DNA of 64,000 nt from CAMAVH01 sp964628235 (GCA_964628235.1 CAZVLU010000008.1:26060-90059); one strand, 5' to 3'. Positions 16,538 through 25,313 are shown, numbered from the stretch's first letter. Translations and numbers: made by a program. Notes: generated by a model from the sequence alone, not told the origin.

Positions 16538-17317
16538 TCAGTAGGTGCCCGGGTAGGCGCCGCCGTCGATCAGCAAATTCTGGGCGTTGATATAGCCGGC
16601 CTTGGCCGAGCAGAGAAAGGCGAAATAGGCGCCGAATTCCGACGGATCGCCGTAGCGCTTGGCCGGGCTGTTGGCGGCGCGCTCTTGCCACACTTGTTCG
16701 AAGGTTTTGCCGAGTTCCGGCAGCATGCCCTCGATATGGCGCTTCTGCGCGCCGCTGTCGAAAATGCCGGCCAGCAGATTGTTGATCGTCACGCCGCGCG
16801 CCACCGTCTGGCGGGCCAGACCGGCGGTGAAGCCGACCAGCGCCGACCGCGCGGCGTTCGACAAGCCGATCTCGCTCTGAGCGATTTTCACGCTGCGCGA
16901 CGAAATGTTGACGATGCGGCCGAAGCCGCGCTCCATCATGCCGTCCACCGTGGCGCGGATCATCTCGATCGGGCCGAGCGTCATCGAGTCGAACGCGCCG
17001 TGCCAGTCCTCGCGCGTCCAATTGCGAAAATCGCCGGGTTCCGGTCCATCGGCGTTGTTGAGCAGGATGTCGGGCACCGGGCAGGCGGCGAGCGCTGCTG
17101 CGCGGCCATCCGGCGTGCGGATGTCGGCAGCGACCGGTGTCGCGCGCACGCCGGTTTCTTCGGCGATGGCCTTGGCCGCCGCTTCGATGGCCGTCTTGGT
17201 GCGGGCGACGATGGTGACGTCGACGCCTTCACGCGCCACGGCAAGGGCGCAGGCGTGGCCGAGGCCGCGGCTGGCGCCGAAAATGAGGGCTTTGCGGCCC
17301 TTGATGCCTAAATCCAC
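16538..17317 (-). CDS. Short-chain dehydrogenase/reductase (SDR)
   Basis: A classical SDR of about 259 residues using NAD(P)H. It has the Rossmann motif GASRGLG near the N-terminus and NNADGPEP in place of the NNAG motif. The usual YxxxK catalytic motif is not present in canonical form: after the NISSRSVK serine strand the sequence reads IGLSNAARSALVGF, where Ser-Asn-Ala-Ala-Arg occupies the Tyr-x-x-x-Lys position. The loss of both Tyr and Lys means that catalysis by the standard mechanism is doubtful, although some SDR relatives show the same 'SNAARxA' substitution. I favour a GTG start; a TTG 14 codons upstream is also possible. The gene is paired with ridA. Confidence 0.8.
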   Translation of the reverse strand: MDLGIKGRKALIFGASRGLGHACALAVAREGVDVTIVARTKTAIEAAAKAIAEETGVRATPVAADIRTPDGRAAALAACPVPDILLNNADGPEPGDFRNWTREDWHGAFDSMTLGPIEMIRATVDGMMERGFGRIVNISSRSVKIAQSEIGLSNAARSALVGFTAGLARQTVARGVTINNLLAGIFDSGAQKRHIEGMLPELGKTFEQVWQERAANSPAKRYGDPSEFGAYFAFLCSAKAGYINAQNLLIDGGAYPGTY

Positions 17318-17525
17318 CGTGATCCCCGTCTTGCGAAAATGGTCCGTGATCTTAGGCAAAAATCCAGCGGAACGCCAGCAACCCTCTGAAATCTAACGGG
17401 CATTTTAGCGCTGTTTTCGGCACCAAAGTCGCGCCGGAGGGCAGCTTGTGCTTGGTGGACGAAGGTTTTATGACTATGTGCAAGACAGGAATATCACCCG
17501 TCAAAGCCCTGAGGGAGGAGCGAAC

Positions 17526-18107
17526 ATGAACAAGATCGCCGATGTCGATGCCCGCCGCGAAGAGGCGCACAACAGCGCCACCTCAAGCCATCCCGCCGAA
17601 TATGCCGGCACCTCGCCGATCAAGGTGAACAAGCTCGGCCATTTCGTCTACGAAGTGAGCGACGTCGAGCGCACCGTGAAGTTCTGGACCGAGGTCATGG
17701 GCTTCATCGAGACCGACCGCAACGACAAGGGCATGGTGTTCTTCCGCTGCGGCGCCGACCATCACGCCATCGGCCTCAAGCCGATGTCGCCGGGCAAGGC
17801 GGCGAAGCGCGACATGAAGAGCGGTCTGCAGATGGAGCATCTCGCGCTTGAAGTCGACGACATCGAGGTGCTGAAGAAGGCCAAGGTCTATCTGAAGCAG
17901 AACAACATCCCCATCGTGTTCGAGGGTCGCAAGGGCGCCGGCTGCAACGTCAGCATCAACTTCCTCGATCCGGACGGCTACGAATTCGAGATCTATTGCG
18001 AGATGGACCAGATCGGCCCCGACGGTCGCCTGCGTCCGCCCGAGCAGTTCCGCAAAGCCAATCCGCTGGAAGACGCGATCGCCAATCCGGTGCAGAAGAC
18101 CTGGTAA
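17526..18107 (+). CDS. VOC family protein (catechol 2,3-dioxygenase-like)
   Basis: A 193-residue VOC protein with a polar N-terminal arm of about 33 residues. The metal ligands are conserved as His39 (GHFVYEV), His105 (MEHLALEV) and Glu155 (EFEIYC), the normal H-H-E set of extradiol dioxygenases and glyoxalase-fold enzymes. The start is an ATG with GAGGAG six bases upstream; an upstream in-frame extension lacks a ribosome site. A strong terminator lies 20 bases behind the stop. It is divergent from the SDR gene. Ring cleavage of a catechol-like substrate is plausible given the FAH-fold enzyme downstream, but the substrate is not defined. Confidence 0.85.
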   Translation: MNKIADVDARREEAHNSATSSHPAEYAGTSPIKVNKLGHFVYEVSDVERTVKFWTEVMGFIETDRNDKGMVFFRCGADHHAIGLKPMSPGKAAKRDMKSGLQMEHLALEVDDIEVLKKAKVYLKQNNIPIVFEGRKGAGCNVSINFLDPDGYEFEIYCEMDQIGPDGRLRPPEQFRKANPLEDAIANPVQKTW

Positions 18108-18127
18108 GGTCGGCGCGGTTCGAACAA

Positions 18128-18161
18128 GGCGTCGGCGAGCAATCGCCGGCGCCTTTTCTTT
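18128..18161 (+). terminator. Rho-independent terminator
   Basis: An 11-base stem (one G-T pair) closes a GCAA tetraloop and is followed by TTTTCTTT. It lies 20 bases after the VOC gene and about 40 bases before the FAH-family gene, so transcription of the latter needs either read-through or its own promoter. Confidence 0.85.
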
Positions 18162-18202
18162 ATGAGACGCGGCGCGAAGCCGCGCGATGACAGGGGGCTC
18201 CA

Positions 18203-19051
18203 ATGAAACTATGCCGCTATGACGCGGATAAACTCGGCTTGGTCCAAGGCGATCAGGTGATCGACGTCTCCGATTTGCGCGACGCCGTCGTGCCGAAGGA
18301 TTGGAGCGGAATGGGCGACGCCACCGTGGCGCATCTCGCGCCGCTGGTGGCGCGCATCAAGGCCGAGGCGGGCAATCGCAAAGGGGTGCCTCTATCCGGC
18401 GTGAAGCTGCTCAGCCCGGTGAAAAGCCCGAGCAAGCTGCCGGCCGCGCCGACCAACTATCGCGCTCATATCGCCGAGATGCAGAAGGTGTCGGCCAACA
18501 ATCCTGTCAAGCGCTCCAACGACATCGGCACCTCGGGCATGTTTCTGAAGGCCACCTCGTCCATGGTCGGCCCGTCGGAGGGCATCCAGTTGCGCTTCCT
18601 CGACCGGCGCAACGATCATGAAGTCGAACTCGCCATCGTCATCGGCAAGACCTGCAACGCCGTCTCGCAAGCCGAGGCGCTCGACTATGTCGCCGGCTAT
18701 TGCATCGGCCTCGACATCACGCTGCGCGGCCCCGAGGACCGCAGCTTTCGCAAATCGATCGACACATATTCAGTGCTCGGCCCCTGGATGGTGACGGCGG
18801 ACGAGATTCCCGATCCAGACGCCTTGCAGCTCAAAATCGCGGTGAACGGGGAGGGGCGGCAGAACGCCAACACGCGCGACATGGTCTATAGCGTGCGGCG
18901 CTTGATCGAGTTCTCCTCGGCCTTCTACACGCTGCATCCGGGCGACGTGATTTATACCGGAACTCCAGAAGGCGTCGGCCCGATCCGCCCCGGCGATATG
19001 CTCACCGCCGAGATCGAACGCATCGGGAAGATGGATGTGCGCGTCCGTTAG
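18203..19051 (+). CDS. Fumarylacetoacetate hydrolase family protein
   Basis: A 282-residue FAH-fold enzyme, a family of metal-dependent C-C hydrolases, decarboxylases and hydratases acting on ring-cleavage products. The N-terminal domain is followed by the catalytic domain with KLPAAPTNYRAHIAEM, the acidic metal ligands in the NDHEVELAIVIGK strand and the GYCIGLDITLR segment, and the C-terminal YTGTPEGVGPIRPGD turn. The ribosome site is AGGGGG about six bases before the ATG. It lies between a VOC dioxygenase-like gene and an LVIVD protein on the plus strand, which supports a role in aromatic ring degradation (inference). Confidence 0.88.
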   Translation: MKLCRYDADKLGLVQGDQVIDVSDLRDAVVPKDWSGMGDATVAHLAPLVARIKAEAGNRKGVPLSGVKLLSPVKSPSKLPAAPTNYRAHIAEMQKVSANNPVKRSNDIGTSGMFLKATSSMVGPSEGIQLRFLDRRNDHEVELAIVIGKTCNAVSQAEALDYVAGYCIGLDITLRGPEDRSFRKSIDTYSVLGPWMVTADEIPDPDALQLKIAVNGEGRQNANTRDMVYSVRRLIEFSSAFYTLHPGDVIYTGTPEGVGPIRPGDMLTAEIERIGKMDVRVR

Positions 19052-19231
19052 GCAGCGCGCTGGCAAATCCATCTCATATCGACTCCTATGCAAGAGTCGC
19101 ATCGTCAGAGTCCCTGAATGATGCGGTCTCAGCATTGACTTTTAGGCCTCTTGCCGTTGCAATGCGCGCCACCTGATCCAAGAATCAGGGTGAAAACTCG
19201 ATCTGGGAAACGCACAAGAAAGGCTCTCCTC

Positions 19232-20413
19232 ATGGAGGCGCTGAAGCGCAGTAGCGACGCCGGTTTCACGCCGGTCATGTCGTCGAACGTTCGTCATCTT
19301 TGCCGGCTCGAAACGCCGGGCGGCGGGCAAGTCGTCGTGCAGGGGAAATATGCTTTCATCGGGCATATGAAAAACCCGCAGGGCACGACGATCATGGACA
19401 TCTCGGACCCGCGCAAGCCGAAGATCGTCAGCATCATTCCGGTGTCGGACCTCAACACGCATAGCCACAAAGTGCGCGTGCTCGGCGATCTAATGTTCGT
19501 CAATGCCGAGCATCAGCCGGGCACCAATCCGCGCAAGGACTATGTCGATGGCGGCTGGCGCATCTACGACATCAAGGACAAGGCCAATCCCAAGCTGCTG
19601 TCCTATGTGAAGACCCACGGCAAAGGCGTTCATCGCTTCGACGTCGACGAGAATTATGCCTACATGTCGTCCGAGATGGACGGCTTCGTCGGCAACATCC
19701 TGGTGATTTACGACATCCGCGATCCCTCCAAGCCCAAGGAAGTCAGTCGTTGGTGGATGTCGGGTCAGAACGTCGCCGCCGGAGAGCCGCCGCATCCGAA
19801 GAAGGCGGCGCATCGCCTGCATCATGGCCTGCGCTACAAGGACCTGATCTATGCCGGCTGCTGGCATTCGGGCGTCGCCATCATCGATGTTGCCGACATC
19901 ACCAAGCCGAAAACGCTCAGCCACTATCAGTATGAGCCGGAGTGCCCCGAGCCGAGCCACACGCTGCTGCGCGTGCCCTTCAAGATCGCCGGCAAGGATG
20001 TCGCCGTCTCGACCGAGGAGGAGCGCAAGCATCGCGGCGAGGATGTCGGCAAGCCGCATGCGCCGTTCCGCACCTGGGATGTCTCGGACCCGACGAATCC
20101 GAAGATTCTCTGCACCTATCATGTCGACGAATCGGTGTCGCCCTATCACGGCGATCACATCCGCTTCGGCGCGCATCAGCTGCGCGAGCGCGTCGATCCG
20201 GACATGCTGTGCTACGTCACCTGGTTCGCGGCGGGCCTGCGCATTCTCGACATCGCCGATCCGGCCAACCCGCAGGAGCGCGGCTTCTTCATTCCCAAGC
20301 CCGGCGACGGCTACGACGCGCCGCAGTCCAACGACGTGACGATGGACGAGCGCGGCCTATTGCTGCTGACCGACAAGGCCACCGGCTTCGACATCATCGA
20401 ACTGCAACGCTGA
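19232..20413 (+). CDS. LVIVD-repeat beta-propeller protein
   Basis: A 393-residue protein with repeated short blocks of the LVIVD type: TTIMDISDPRKPKIV, WRIYDIKDKANPKLL, LVIYDIRDPSKPKEV, VAIIDVADITKPKTL, RTWDVSDPTNPKIL and LRILDIADPANPQER. At least six repeats about 45-60 residues apart imply a beta-propeller. No signal peptide is seen, so it probably acts in the cytoplasm. Many His residues lie between repeats (for example HRLHHGLRY, CWHSGVAI, YHGDHIRFG), reminiscent of selenium-binding-protein-like metal enzymes. It is placed between the FAH gene and the second TctC gene. I give no biochemical function. The chosen ATG has a moderate AAAGG site; a longer frame upstream looks non-coding. Confidence 0.78.
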   Translation: MEALKRSSDAGFTPVMSSNVRHLCRLETPGGGQVVVQGKYAFIGHMKNPQGTTIMDISDPRKPKIVSIIPVSDLNTHSHKVRVLGDLMFVNAEHQPGTNPRKDYVDGGWRIYDIKDKANPKLLSYVKTHGKGVHRFDVDENYAYMSSEMDGFVGNILVIYDIRDPSKPKEVSRWWMSGQNVAAGEPPHPKKAAHRLHHGLRYKDLIYAGCWHSGVAIIDVADITKPKTLSHYQYEPECPEPSHTLLRVPFKIAGKDVAVSTEEERKHRGEDVGKPHAPFRTWDVSDPTNPKILCTYHVDESVSPYHGDHIRFGAHQLRERVDPDMLCYVTWFAAGLRILDIADPANPQERGFFIPKPGDGYDAPQSNDVTMDERGLLLLTDKATGFDIIELQR

Positions 20414-20484
20414 TCCGGCGGTCAAACCGCTGGCGCAAAGACGCCTGAGCTACATAAAAAAAATCCGAATAGGGAGAAGATGCC

Positions 20485-21531
20485 GTGAAACGAATCGCAA
20501 GAGTGATCCTGTCAACGAGCTTTTGCGCCCTTTTGGGCGCCGCTTTCGCCGCGCCGGAAGCTTCGGCGCAGTCCGTCGCTGATTTCTATAAGGGCAAGAA
20601 TGTCCGCATGATCATCGCTGGCGGCTCGGGCGGCGGTTATGACATTTACGGGCGCGCATTGAGCCGCTTCATGTCAGAACATCTGCCGGGCAACCCGACC
20701 TTCGTGCCGCAAAACATGCAGGGCGCCGGCGGCGTGCTCGTCATGAACTACATATACGGCGTCGGGCCGCAAGATGGCACCGCGATCGGCGCGGTACAGG
20801 CGCAGAATCCGTTCCTGCCGTTATATGGCACTTCGGGCGTGCAATACGACCCGCTCAAGCTGCAATGGCTCGGCAGCATGAGCAGCGACAGCAATATTTG
20901 CATCTCGTGGCATACCTCGCCGGTCAAGACGATGGAGGATCTTTATCGCAACGAACTGATCCTCGGCACGGCGGGCGCGTCAGGCGCCAATAGCTCGCAA
21001 ATTCTGCCGGCCGTCCTCAACAACGTGCTCGGCACCAAGTTCAAGATCATCGCCGGCTATGTCGGTGCCGATATTCCGGTCGCTATGGAGCGTGGCGAAG
21101 TTCATGGTCGTTGCCTGTCCTGGTCGTCGATCCAGGCGCAAACGCCCCATTGGGTCGACGGCAAGCTGGTCAACTATCTCGTCCAGCTCGGCCTCGAGCC
21201 GATCGACGATCCGCGGTTTAAGAACGTGCCGATGGTGATGGACCTCGCCAAGAACCAGGAGCAGCGCGACATCTTCCGCCTGATTTTCGCGCCGCAAGAT
21301 ATGGCGCGGCCGTTCGTCGTCGGGCCTGGCGTGCCGGCGGATCGGCTCGCTGCGCTGCGCAAGGCGTTCGAAGACACTGCGAAGGACGCGCGCTTCATCA
21401 AAACGCTGGAAGATCAGCGTCTCGAAGTGTCGCTCATGACGGGCCAACGCATGGCTGAGATCATCCGCGACGTCATGAGCACGCCGACCGATGTCGTCGA
21501 GAAGGCGACGGCTGCGATGAAGTTCCGTTAG
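20485..21531 (+). CDS. TctC/Bug-family periplasmic solute-binding protein (orphan, second copy)
   Basis: A 348-residue TctC-type binding protein with a signal peptide ending near residue 29 (EASAQS). The mature start KNVRMIIAGGSGGGYDIYGR and the blocks FVPQNMQGAGG and IPVAMERGEVHG are shared with the copy at 2739. As there, no TctA/TctB genes are adjacent, and a hairpin separates it from a convergent cupin gene. Bug proteins bind carboxylates such as aromatic acids, dicarboxylates or nicotinate, so this copy probably recognises a substrate of the surrounding pathway. It lies 71 bases behind the LVIVD gene and may be cotranscribed with it. Confidence 0.87.
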   Translation: MKRIARVILSTSFCALLGAAFAAPEASAQSVADFYKGKNVRMIIAGGSGGGYDIYGRALSRFMSEHLPGNPTFVPQNMQGAGGVLVMNYIYGVGPQDGTAIGAVQAQNPFLPLYGTSGVQYDPLKLQWLGSMSSDSNICISWHTSPVKTMEDLYRNELILGTAGASGANSSQILPAVLNNVLGTKFKIIAGYVGADIPVAMERGEVHGRCLSWSSIQAQTPHWVDGKLVNYLVQLGLEPIDDPRFKNVPMVMDLAKNQEQRDIFRLIFAPQDMARPFVVGPGVPADRLAALRKAFEDTAKDARFIKTLEDQRLEVSLMTGQRMAEIIRDVMSTPTDVVEKATAAMKFR

Positions 21532-21554
21532 GCAAAGCGCTTCATAATAAGAGA

Positions 21555-21588
21555 AAACGCCCGCCGTCAGGAATGACGGCGGGCGTTT
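21555..21588. terminator. Bidirectional rho-independent terminator
   Basis: A perfect 15-base inverted repeat (AAACGCCCGCCGTCA and complement) with a GGAA loop, flanked by A-rich and T-rich tails, lies between the convergent TctC and cupin genes and can terminate both. Confidence 0.9.
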
Positions 21589-21611
21589 CTGTTTGGATTG
21601 GAGGTTGGGTC

Positions 21612-22079
21612 TTAGTAGACCTTCAGCGTCTCATCGGTCATCCATTCCTTGTGCGCGTCGAGATTGATGCGCTCCGGTTTGGTCGGGTAGGTGCGGTCGT
21701 AGGCGACCATCTGCAACATCTGCAGATCGCCGTCGCCCGACTTCTCGAACCAGTAACGCGAGCCGCCCGGGATGAAGATGCCTTCGTTCTTGCCGAACTC
21801 GCCGATGATCTCGTCGCCGACGCCGTAGAACTTCACGCGGCCTTCGAGCACGTACCAGGTCGTGTCCGACCCGGTGTGGTAGTGCAGATTGTTCTCGCCG
21901 CCATCGGACAAGACCTGCAAGTTGACCTTCTGCAGGTCGCTCTTGCTGAGCGTGATGATCTCTTTGCGCTTCGGATTGACCGGCATCTCGAAGCTGATCG
22001 GCTTCATGCGGGTCTCGGCTTCCAGATGGTAGCCTTCGCGGTCTTCGGCAGACAGCTTGCGGACATCGACGACGTTCAT
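21612..22079 (-). CDS. Cupin-domain protein (second copy)
   Basis: A 155-residue cupin closely related to the product at 3837. It shares the motif-1 core GGENNLHYHTGSDTTWYVLEG and FYGVGDEIIGEFG, with His-x-His as metal ligands, and the SRYWFEKSG strand in motif 2. The ATG is preceded by AGGAGG seven bases upstream; an in-frame extension of 89 codons further upstream is rejected for lack of a ribosome site and atypical sequence. It probably forms its own transcription unit. Function within the pathway (dioxygenase, isomerase or ligand-binding) is not decided by the sequence. Confidence 0.85.
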   Translation of the reverse strand: MNVVDVRKLSAEDREGYHLEAETRMKPISFEMPVNPKRKEIITLSKSDLQKVNLQVLSDGGENNLHYHTGSDTTWYVLEGRVKFYGVGDEIIGEFGKNEGIFIPGGSRYWFEKSGDGDLQMLQMVAYDRTYPTKPERINLDAHKEWMTDETLKVY

Positions 22080-22320
22080 GGAGTCCTCCTGAAATTTATG
22101 ATCGCTAGGTCGAAGCAGGGCCCGCGCTTTCTGGCGGACCTCCGCCATATCTCTCTGGGCGCAGATTAAGCGCAAAACCGCTTGTGATGAAAGGGTCGCC
22201 AAGGAAGAAATTAGGTGAGTTACATAACATAATTTGTCGTCCGGCGCGCGCCAGTCGCTCGTCTGCCCGATTCTTATGCGGATGCCTCTCGGCCCGCCCA
22301 GCGAATATCCACGCTGCGCC

Positions 22321-24105
22321 TCAGCGACCGGCTGCTGTTCCTTCACGGCGCGGGTCGACGCCGCCCTGCAGCCGGCCGCCGGCGAAACTCAGCGCATGCA
22401 ACCCGCTATTGATGTCGCGGACCTGCACCGTATGGCCGAGCGCCGTGAGCGCCGGGCCGAGCGCGACGATGGGCGTCGCCGCCTCCAGCTCGGTCGCGCC
22501 GTTGAGATTGGCGACATGGGGGAGGGCGACGGCCGCTTGCAGATCCATCTGCCAATCGATCAGGCCGATCAGCGTCCAGGCGACATGAGCGATGATGCGC
22601 GCCCCGCCGGCGCTGCCCAGCGCGTAGAGCGGCGCGCGCTCGCCATCGCCAGCCCTGTCGAAGACGATAGTCGGCGCCATCGACGAGCGCGGCCGTTTGC
22701 CGGGCTCGACGCGGTTGGCGACCCATTTGCCGTCTTCCAGGGCGGCAAAGGAGAAGTCGGTGAGCTGGTTGTTGAGCAGGAAGCCGCGCACCATCATGCG
22801 CGACCCGAAGCCGGCTTCGATCGAGCTGGTGAGCGCCACGATATTGCCGTCGTCGTCGATGATCGACATATGGCTGGTGGCGGGAATTTCGATGCTGCGG
22901 TCGGGCGCGTATAAGCGCCCTTCGCGCCATGGCGGATCGCCGGCGACGCCCTTGGGCATGGCGCGCGCGCCATCGATCAGGCTGGTGCGCGCCGAGAGGT
23001 AGCCGGGATCGAGCAGCCCGGTGAGCGGCTGCTTGGCGAAAGCCGGGTCGGCGATATAGAACGCGCGGTCGGCATAGGCGAGCTTGGAGGCTTCGGCGAA
23101 GAGGTGCGCCGCCTGGGTGCCGGCGGGCGGCAGGGCCGAGAGATCGAACGGTTCGAGGATGCCGAGAATCTGGCCGACGGTAAGCGCCGCGCTCGACGGC
23201 GGGCCCATGCCGCAAATCTCGACGCGACGGTAAGGCATGCAGATCGCCGCGCGCTCGATGAGTTGATAGCCGGCGAGGTCCTCGCGCGTCAGCTTGCCCG
23301 GATTGCCGGCGGCCCCTTGCACGGCGGCGACGATGTCGCGCGCGATGTCGCCCTCGTAGAAGGCGGCGGCGCCCCCTTCGGCGATCAGGCGCAAGGTATC
23401 GGCGAAGGCCGGATTGCGTAAGCGCTCGCCGGCTTGCAGCGGCGTGCCGTCGGCATGGAAGAAATAGCCGCGCGGCTCGGTGTAGCGCGATAGCCGCGCG
23501 CGGTCCTCGGCGATCGCGCCGGCCAGACGCGGCGTCACCGTGAAGCCGTCCTCGGCGAGCTTGATCGCCGGCGCGAACAGGCGCGGCCAGGGCAGCTTGC
23601 CGTAGCGCTGATGAGTCGCCTCCAACAGCCGCACGATGCCTGGCGTGCCGACCGAACGACCGCCGATCACAGCGTCGATGAAGGCGAGCGGCTTGCCGTC
23701 GGGCCCGAGAAACAGGTCCGGCGTGGCGGCGGCCGGCGCGGTTTCGCGCGCGTCGAAGCTGGTCAGCGCCTTGGCGGCGGCGTCGTAATACAGCAGGAAG
23801 CCGCCGCCGCCGATGCCGGAGGCTTGCGGCTCGACGAGGTTGAGCACCAGTTGCGTGGCGATCATGGCGTCGATGGCGCTGCCGCCCTCGGCCAGAATTT
23901 CGGCGCCAGCCGCTGCGGCAAGCGGGTGGGCGGCGACGACCATATGCTGACGCGTCGTGGCAAGGGCGCGCGGCGCAAAACCAGACGCACCTTCGGGCGC
24001 AGGGCGGTCGGCATCCGACGATTGCGCCAAGGCGGCGGGTGCAAGCGCTGCCGCAGCCGTTAGGCCGAAGGCGCTAAGAGCAAAGATGAGTAAAGATGCG
24101 CGCAT
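22321..24105 (-). CDS. ggt: Gamma-glutamyltransferase
   Basis: A 594-residue secreted gamma-glutamyltransferase, an N-terminal nucleophile hydrolase that transfers or hydrolyses gamma-glutamyl groups from glutathione and related compounds in the periplasm. The signal peptide runs to about residue 28. Arg120 (FDARETAP) matches the substrate carboxylate-binding Arg. The self-processing site and nucleophile is Thr410 in PATSHMSIID, which would give subunits of about 380 and 185 residues. The glycine-rich segments SGIGGGGF and GSAGGARI are conserved. GGAGG lies six bases before the ATG. The aspartate dehydrogenase gene lies 66 bases upstream on the same strand, so the two may form an operon linked to glutamate/aspartate use. 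Confidence 0.93.
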   Translation of the reverse strand: MRASLLIFALSAFGLTAAAALAPAALAQSSDADRPAPEGASGFAPRALATTRQHMVVAAHPLAAAAGAEILAEGGSAIDAMIATQLVLNLVEPQASGIGGGGFLLYYDAAAKALTSFDARETAPAAATPDLFLGPDGKPLAFIDAVIGGRSVGTPGIVRLLEATHQRYGKLPWPRLFAPAIKLAEDGFTVTPRLAGAIAEDRARLSRYTEPRGYFFHADGTPLQAGERLRNPAFADTLRLIAEGGAAAFYEGDIARDIVAAVQGAAGNPGKLTREDLAGYQLIERAAICMPYRRVEICGMGPPSSAALTVGQILGILEPFDLSALPPAGTQAAHLFAEASKLAYADRAFYIADPAFAKQPLTGLLDPGYLSARTSLIDGARAMPKGVAGDPPWREGRLYAPDRSIEIPATSHMSIIDDDGNIVALTSSIEAGFGSRMMVRGFLLNNQLTDFSFAALEDGKWVANRVEPGKRPRSSMAPTIVFDRAGDGERAPLYALGSAGGARIIAHVAWTLIGLIDWQMDLQAAVALPHVANLNGATELEAATPIVALGPALTALGHTVQVRDINSGLHALSFAGGRLQGGVDPRREGTAAGR

Positions 24106-24171
24106 GACTGCCTCCGTTGGAGAGGTCAGCCTAGGGAGGCGGCCTTTAGGCTGTCCAGCGATTTAGGTGGC

Positions 24172-25038
24172 TCAGGTTCCGACGCGCAGCGGCGCATGCA
24201 GCTTGCGCAGGGCCGCGATGACGCTGAGCGCGGTGATCCGGCCGGTCTTGGGGTTTTCCGACGGGATATTGGCGATGGTCATGTCGAGGCTGGCGGAGTC
24301 GGAATCGACGACGATGCGGTGCGTGTTGCGCGTCACCGTCGGGTCGGCCCAAATTTCCAGATGGGTCTTGTCCGGCCCGATGCCGGCGAGCGACAGGGCG
24401 ACGGCGACATTGAGGTTGGCCGGAAAGCCGATGGCCGCTTCGCGCGCGCTGCCGTCGAAGATCTTGAGCGGCTCTTTGATGTCTTCGATGGCGATCTTAT
24501 GCTCGGTCAGATAGGGCGCGCCGAGCAGGCCCTTGACCGGCTTGCGCGTCACCATATTGACCGAATGGATGGTGCCTTCGGCGGCGGCGGAGACGGCATC
24601 GAGGCCTAACAGCGCGCCGGTCGGCACCATGATCTGGCCGCCATGCTGGCGCGCCAGTTCGACCAGTTCGTAATGGCTCAAAAGCGCGCCGACGCTCAGC
24701 GCCATCATCTTCTTGCCGGCCATCAGGGTGGGGCGCGCGATGGCGGCGAAAATCGCCGCCGGGGCACATTCGACGACGAGATCGGCGGCCTCGGCCAATT
24801 CCTCAAGGGTCAGGATCGGCGCGTCGGCTCCGGCGTCGGCCAGCGTGCGGCGGGCTTTGTCGTGATCGCGCGCCGACACGGCGACCAGTTCCATGCCTGG
24901 AATGGCGTTCTCGCCGAGCTTGCGGGCCAGCGCCTTGCCGATGGCGCCGAGGCCGGCGATGGCGATTTTGGTCGTGCGACCGGGCAGAACGGCGGGGATG
25001 GGGGCCGAGCCGTTCTGTTGCAGCGCCAGCGATGTCAT
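24172..25038 (-). CDS. nadX: L-aspartate dehydrogenase
   Basis: An NAD(P)-dependent aspartate dehydrogenase of 288 residues, converting L-aspartate to iminoaspartate/oxaloacetate. The N-terminal Rossmann domain has IAGLGAIGKALA; the C-terminal domain has the PTGALLGLDAV and IGFPANLNVAVALSLAG stretches typical of NadX-type enzymes, then EIWADPTVTRNTH. It can feed NAD synthesis or degrade aspartate. No nadA/nadC gene is nearby; the partner is ggt, so a catabolic role is more likely here (inference). The start is an ATG with a weak ribosome site; a longer frame upstream is not supported. Confidence 0.85.
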   Translation of the reverse strand: MTSLALQQNGSAPIPAVLPGRTTKIAIAGLGAIGKALARKLGENAIPGMELVAVSARDHDKARRTLADAGADAPILTLEELAEAADLVVECAPAAIFAAIARPTLMAGKKMMALSVGALLSHYELVELARQHGGQIMVPTGALLGLDAVSAAAEGTIHSVNMVTRKPVKGLLGAPYLTEHKIAIEDIKEPLKIFDGSAREAAIGFPANLNVAVALSLAGIGPDKTHLEIWADPTVTRNTHRIVVDSDSASLDMTIANIPSENPKTGRITALSVIAALRKLHAPLRVGT

Positions 25039-25287
25039 GAGGCAGCCCCGATCCAATGTGCGATGATCAATTACTACAGCCGCTCTCATCGCCGCCGCAA
25101 ATGCCAATGCGGATTTCCGGCAGAGGAAAACTCATGGTCCATTAGCTTTTTTGTTATTTGCTTGGGCAGGCGAGCCTTTTCACGCGGCGTTGCCGGCGGC
25201 GCGACGGTTGCTTCGCCAATCCATGAGTTTCACTACCGCCTCGAATGAGGAATTGTCCTCCGGCCGGCCAATTTTACGCCGATGTGA

Positions 25288-25302
25288 CTTATTCAAAATA
25301 AG
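25288..25302. promoter_or_regulatory. Candidate LysR-type T-N11-A box
   Basis: The sequence CTTATTCAAAATAAG is a perfect inverted repeat with a CAA centre and contains T-N11-A, the LysR-family half-site pattern. It lies just beyond the stop of the LysR gene and 250 bases upstream of nadX. Its role is an inference from pattern and position. Confidence 0.3.
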
Positions 25303-25313
25303 CCACATAAGCC

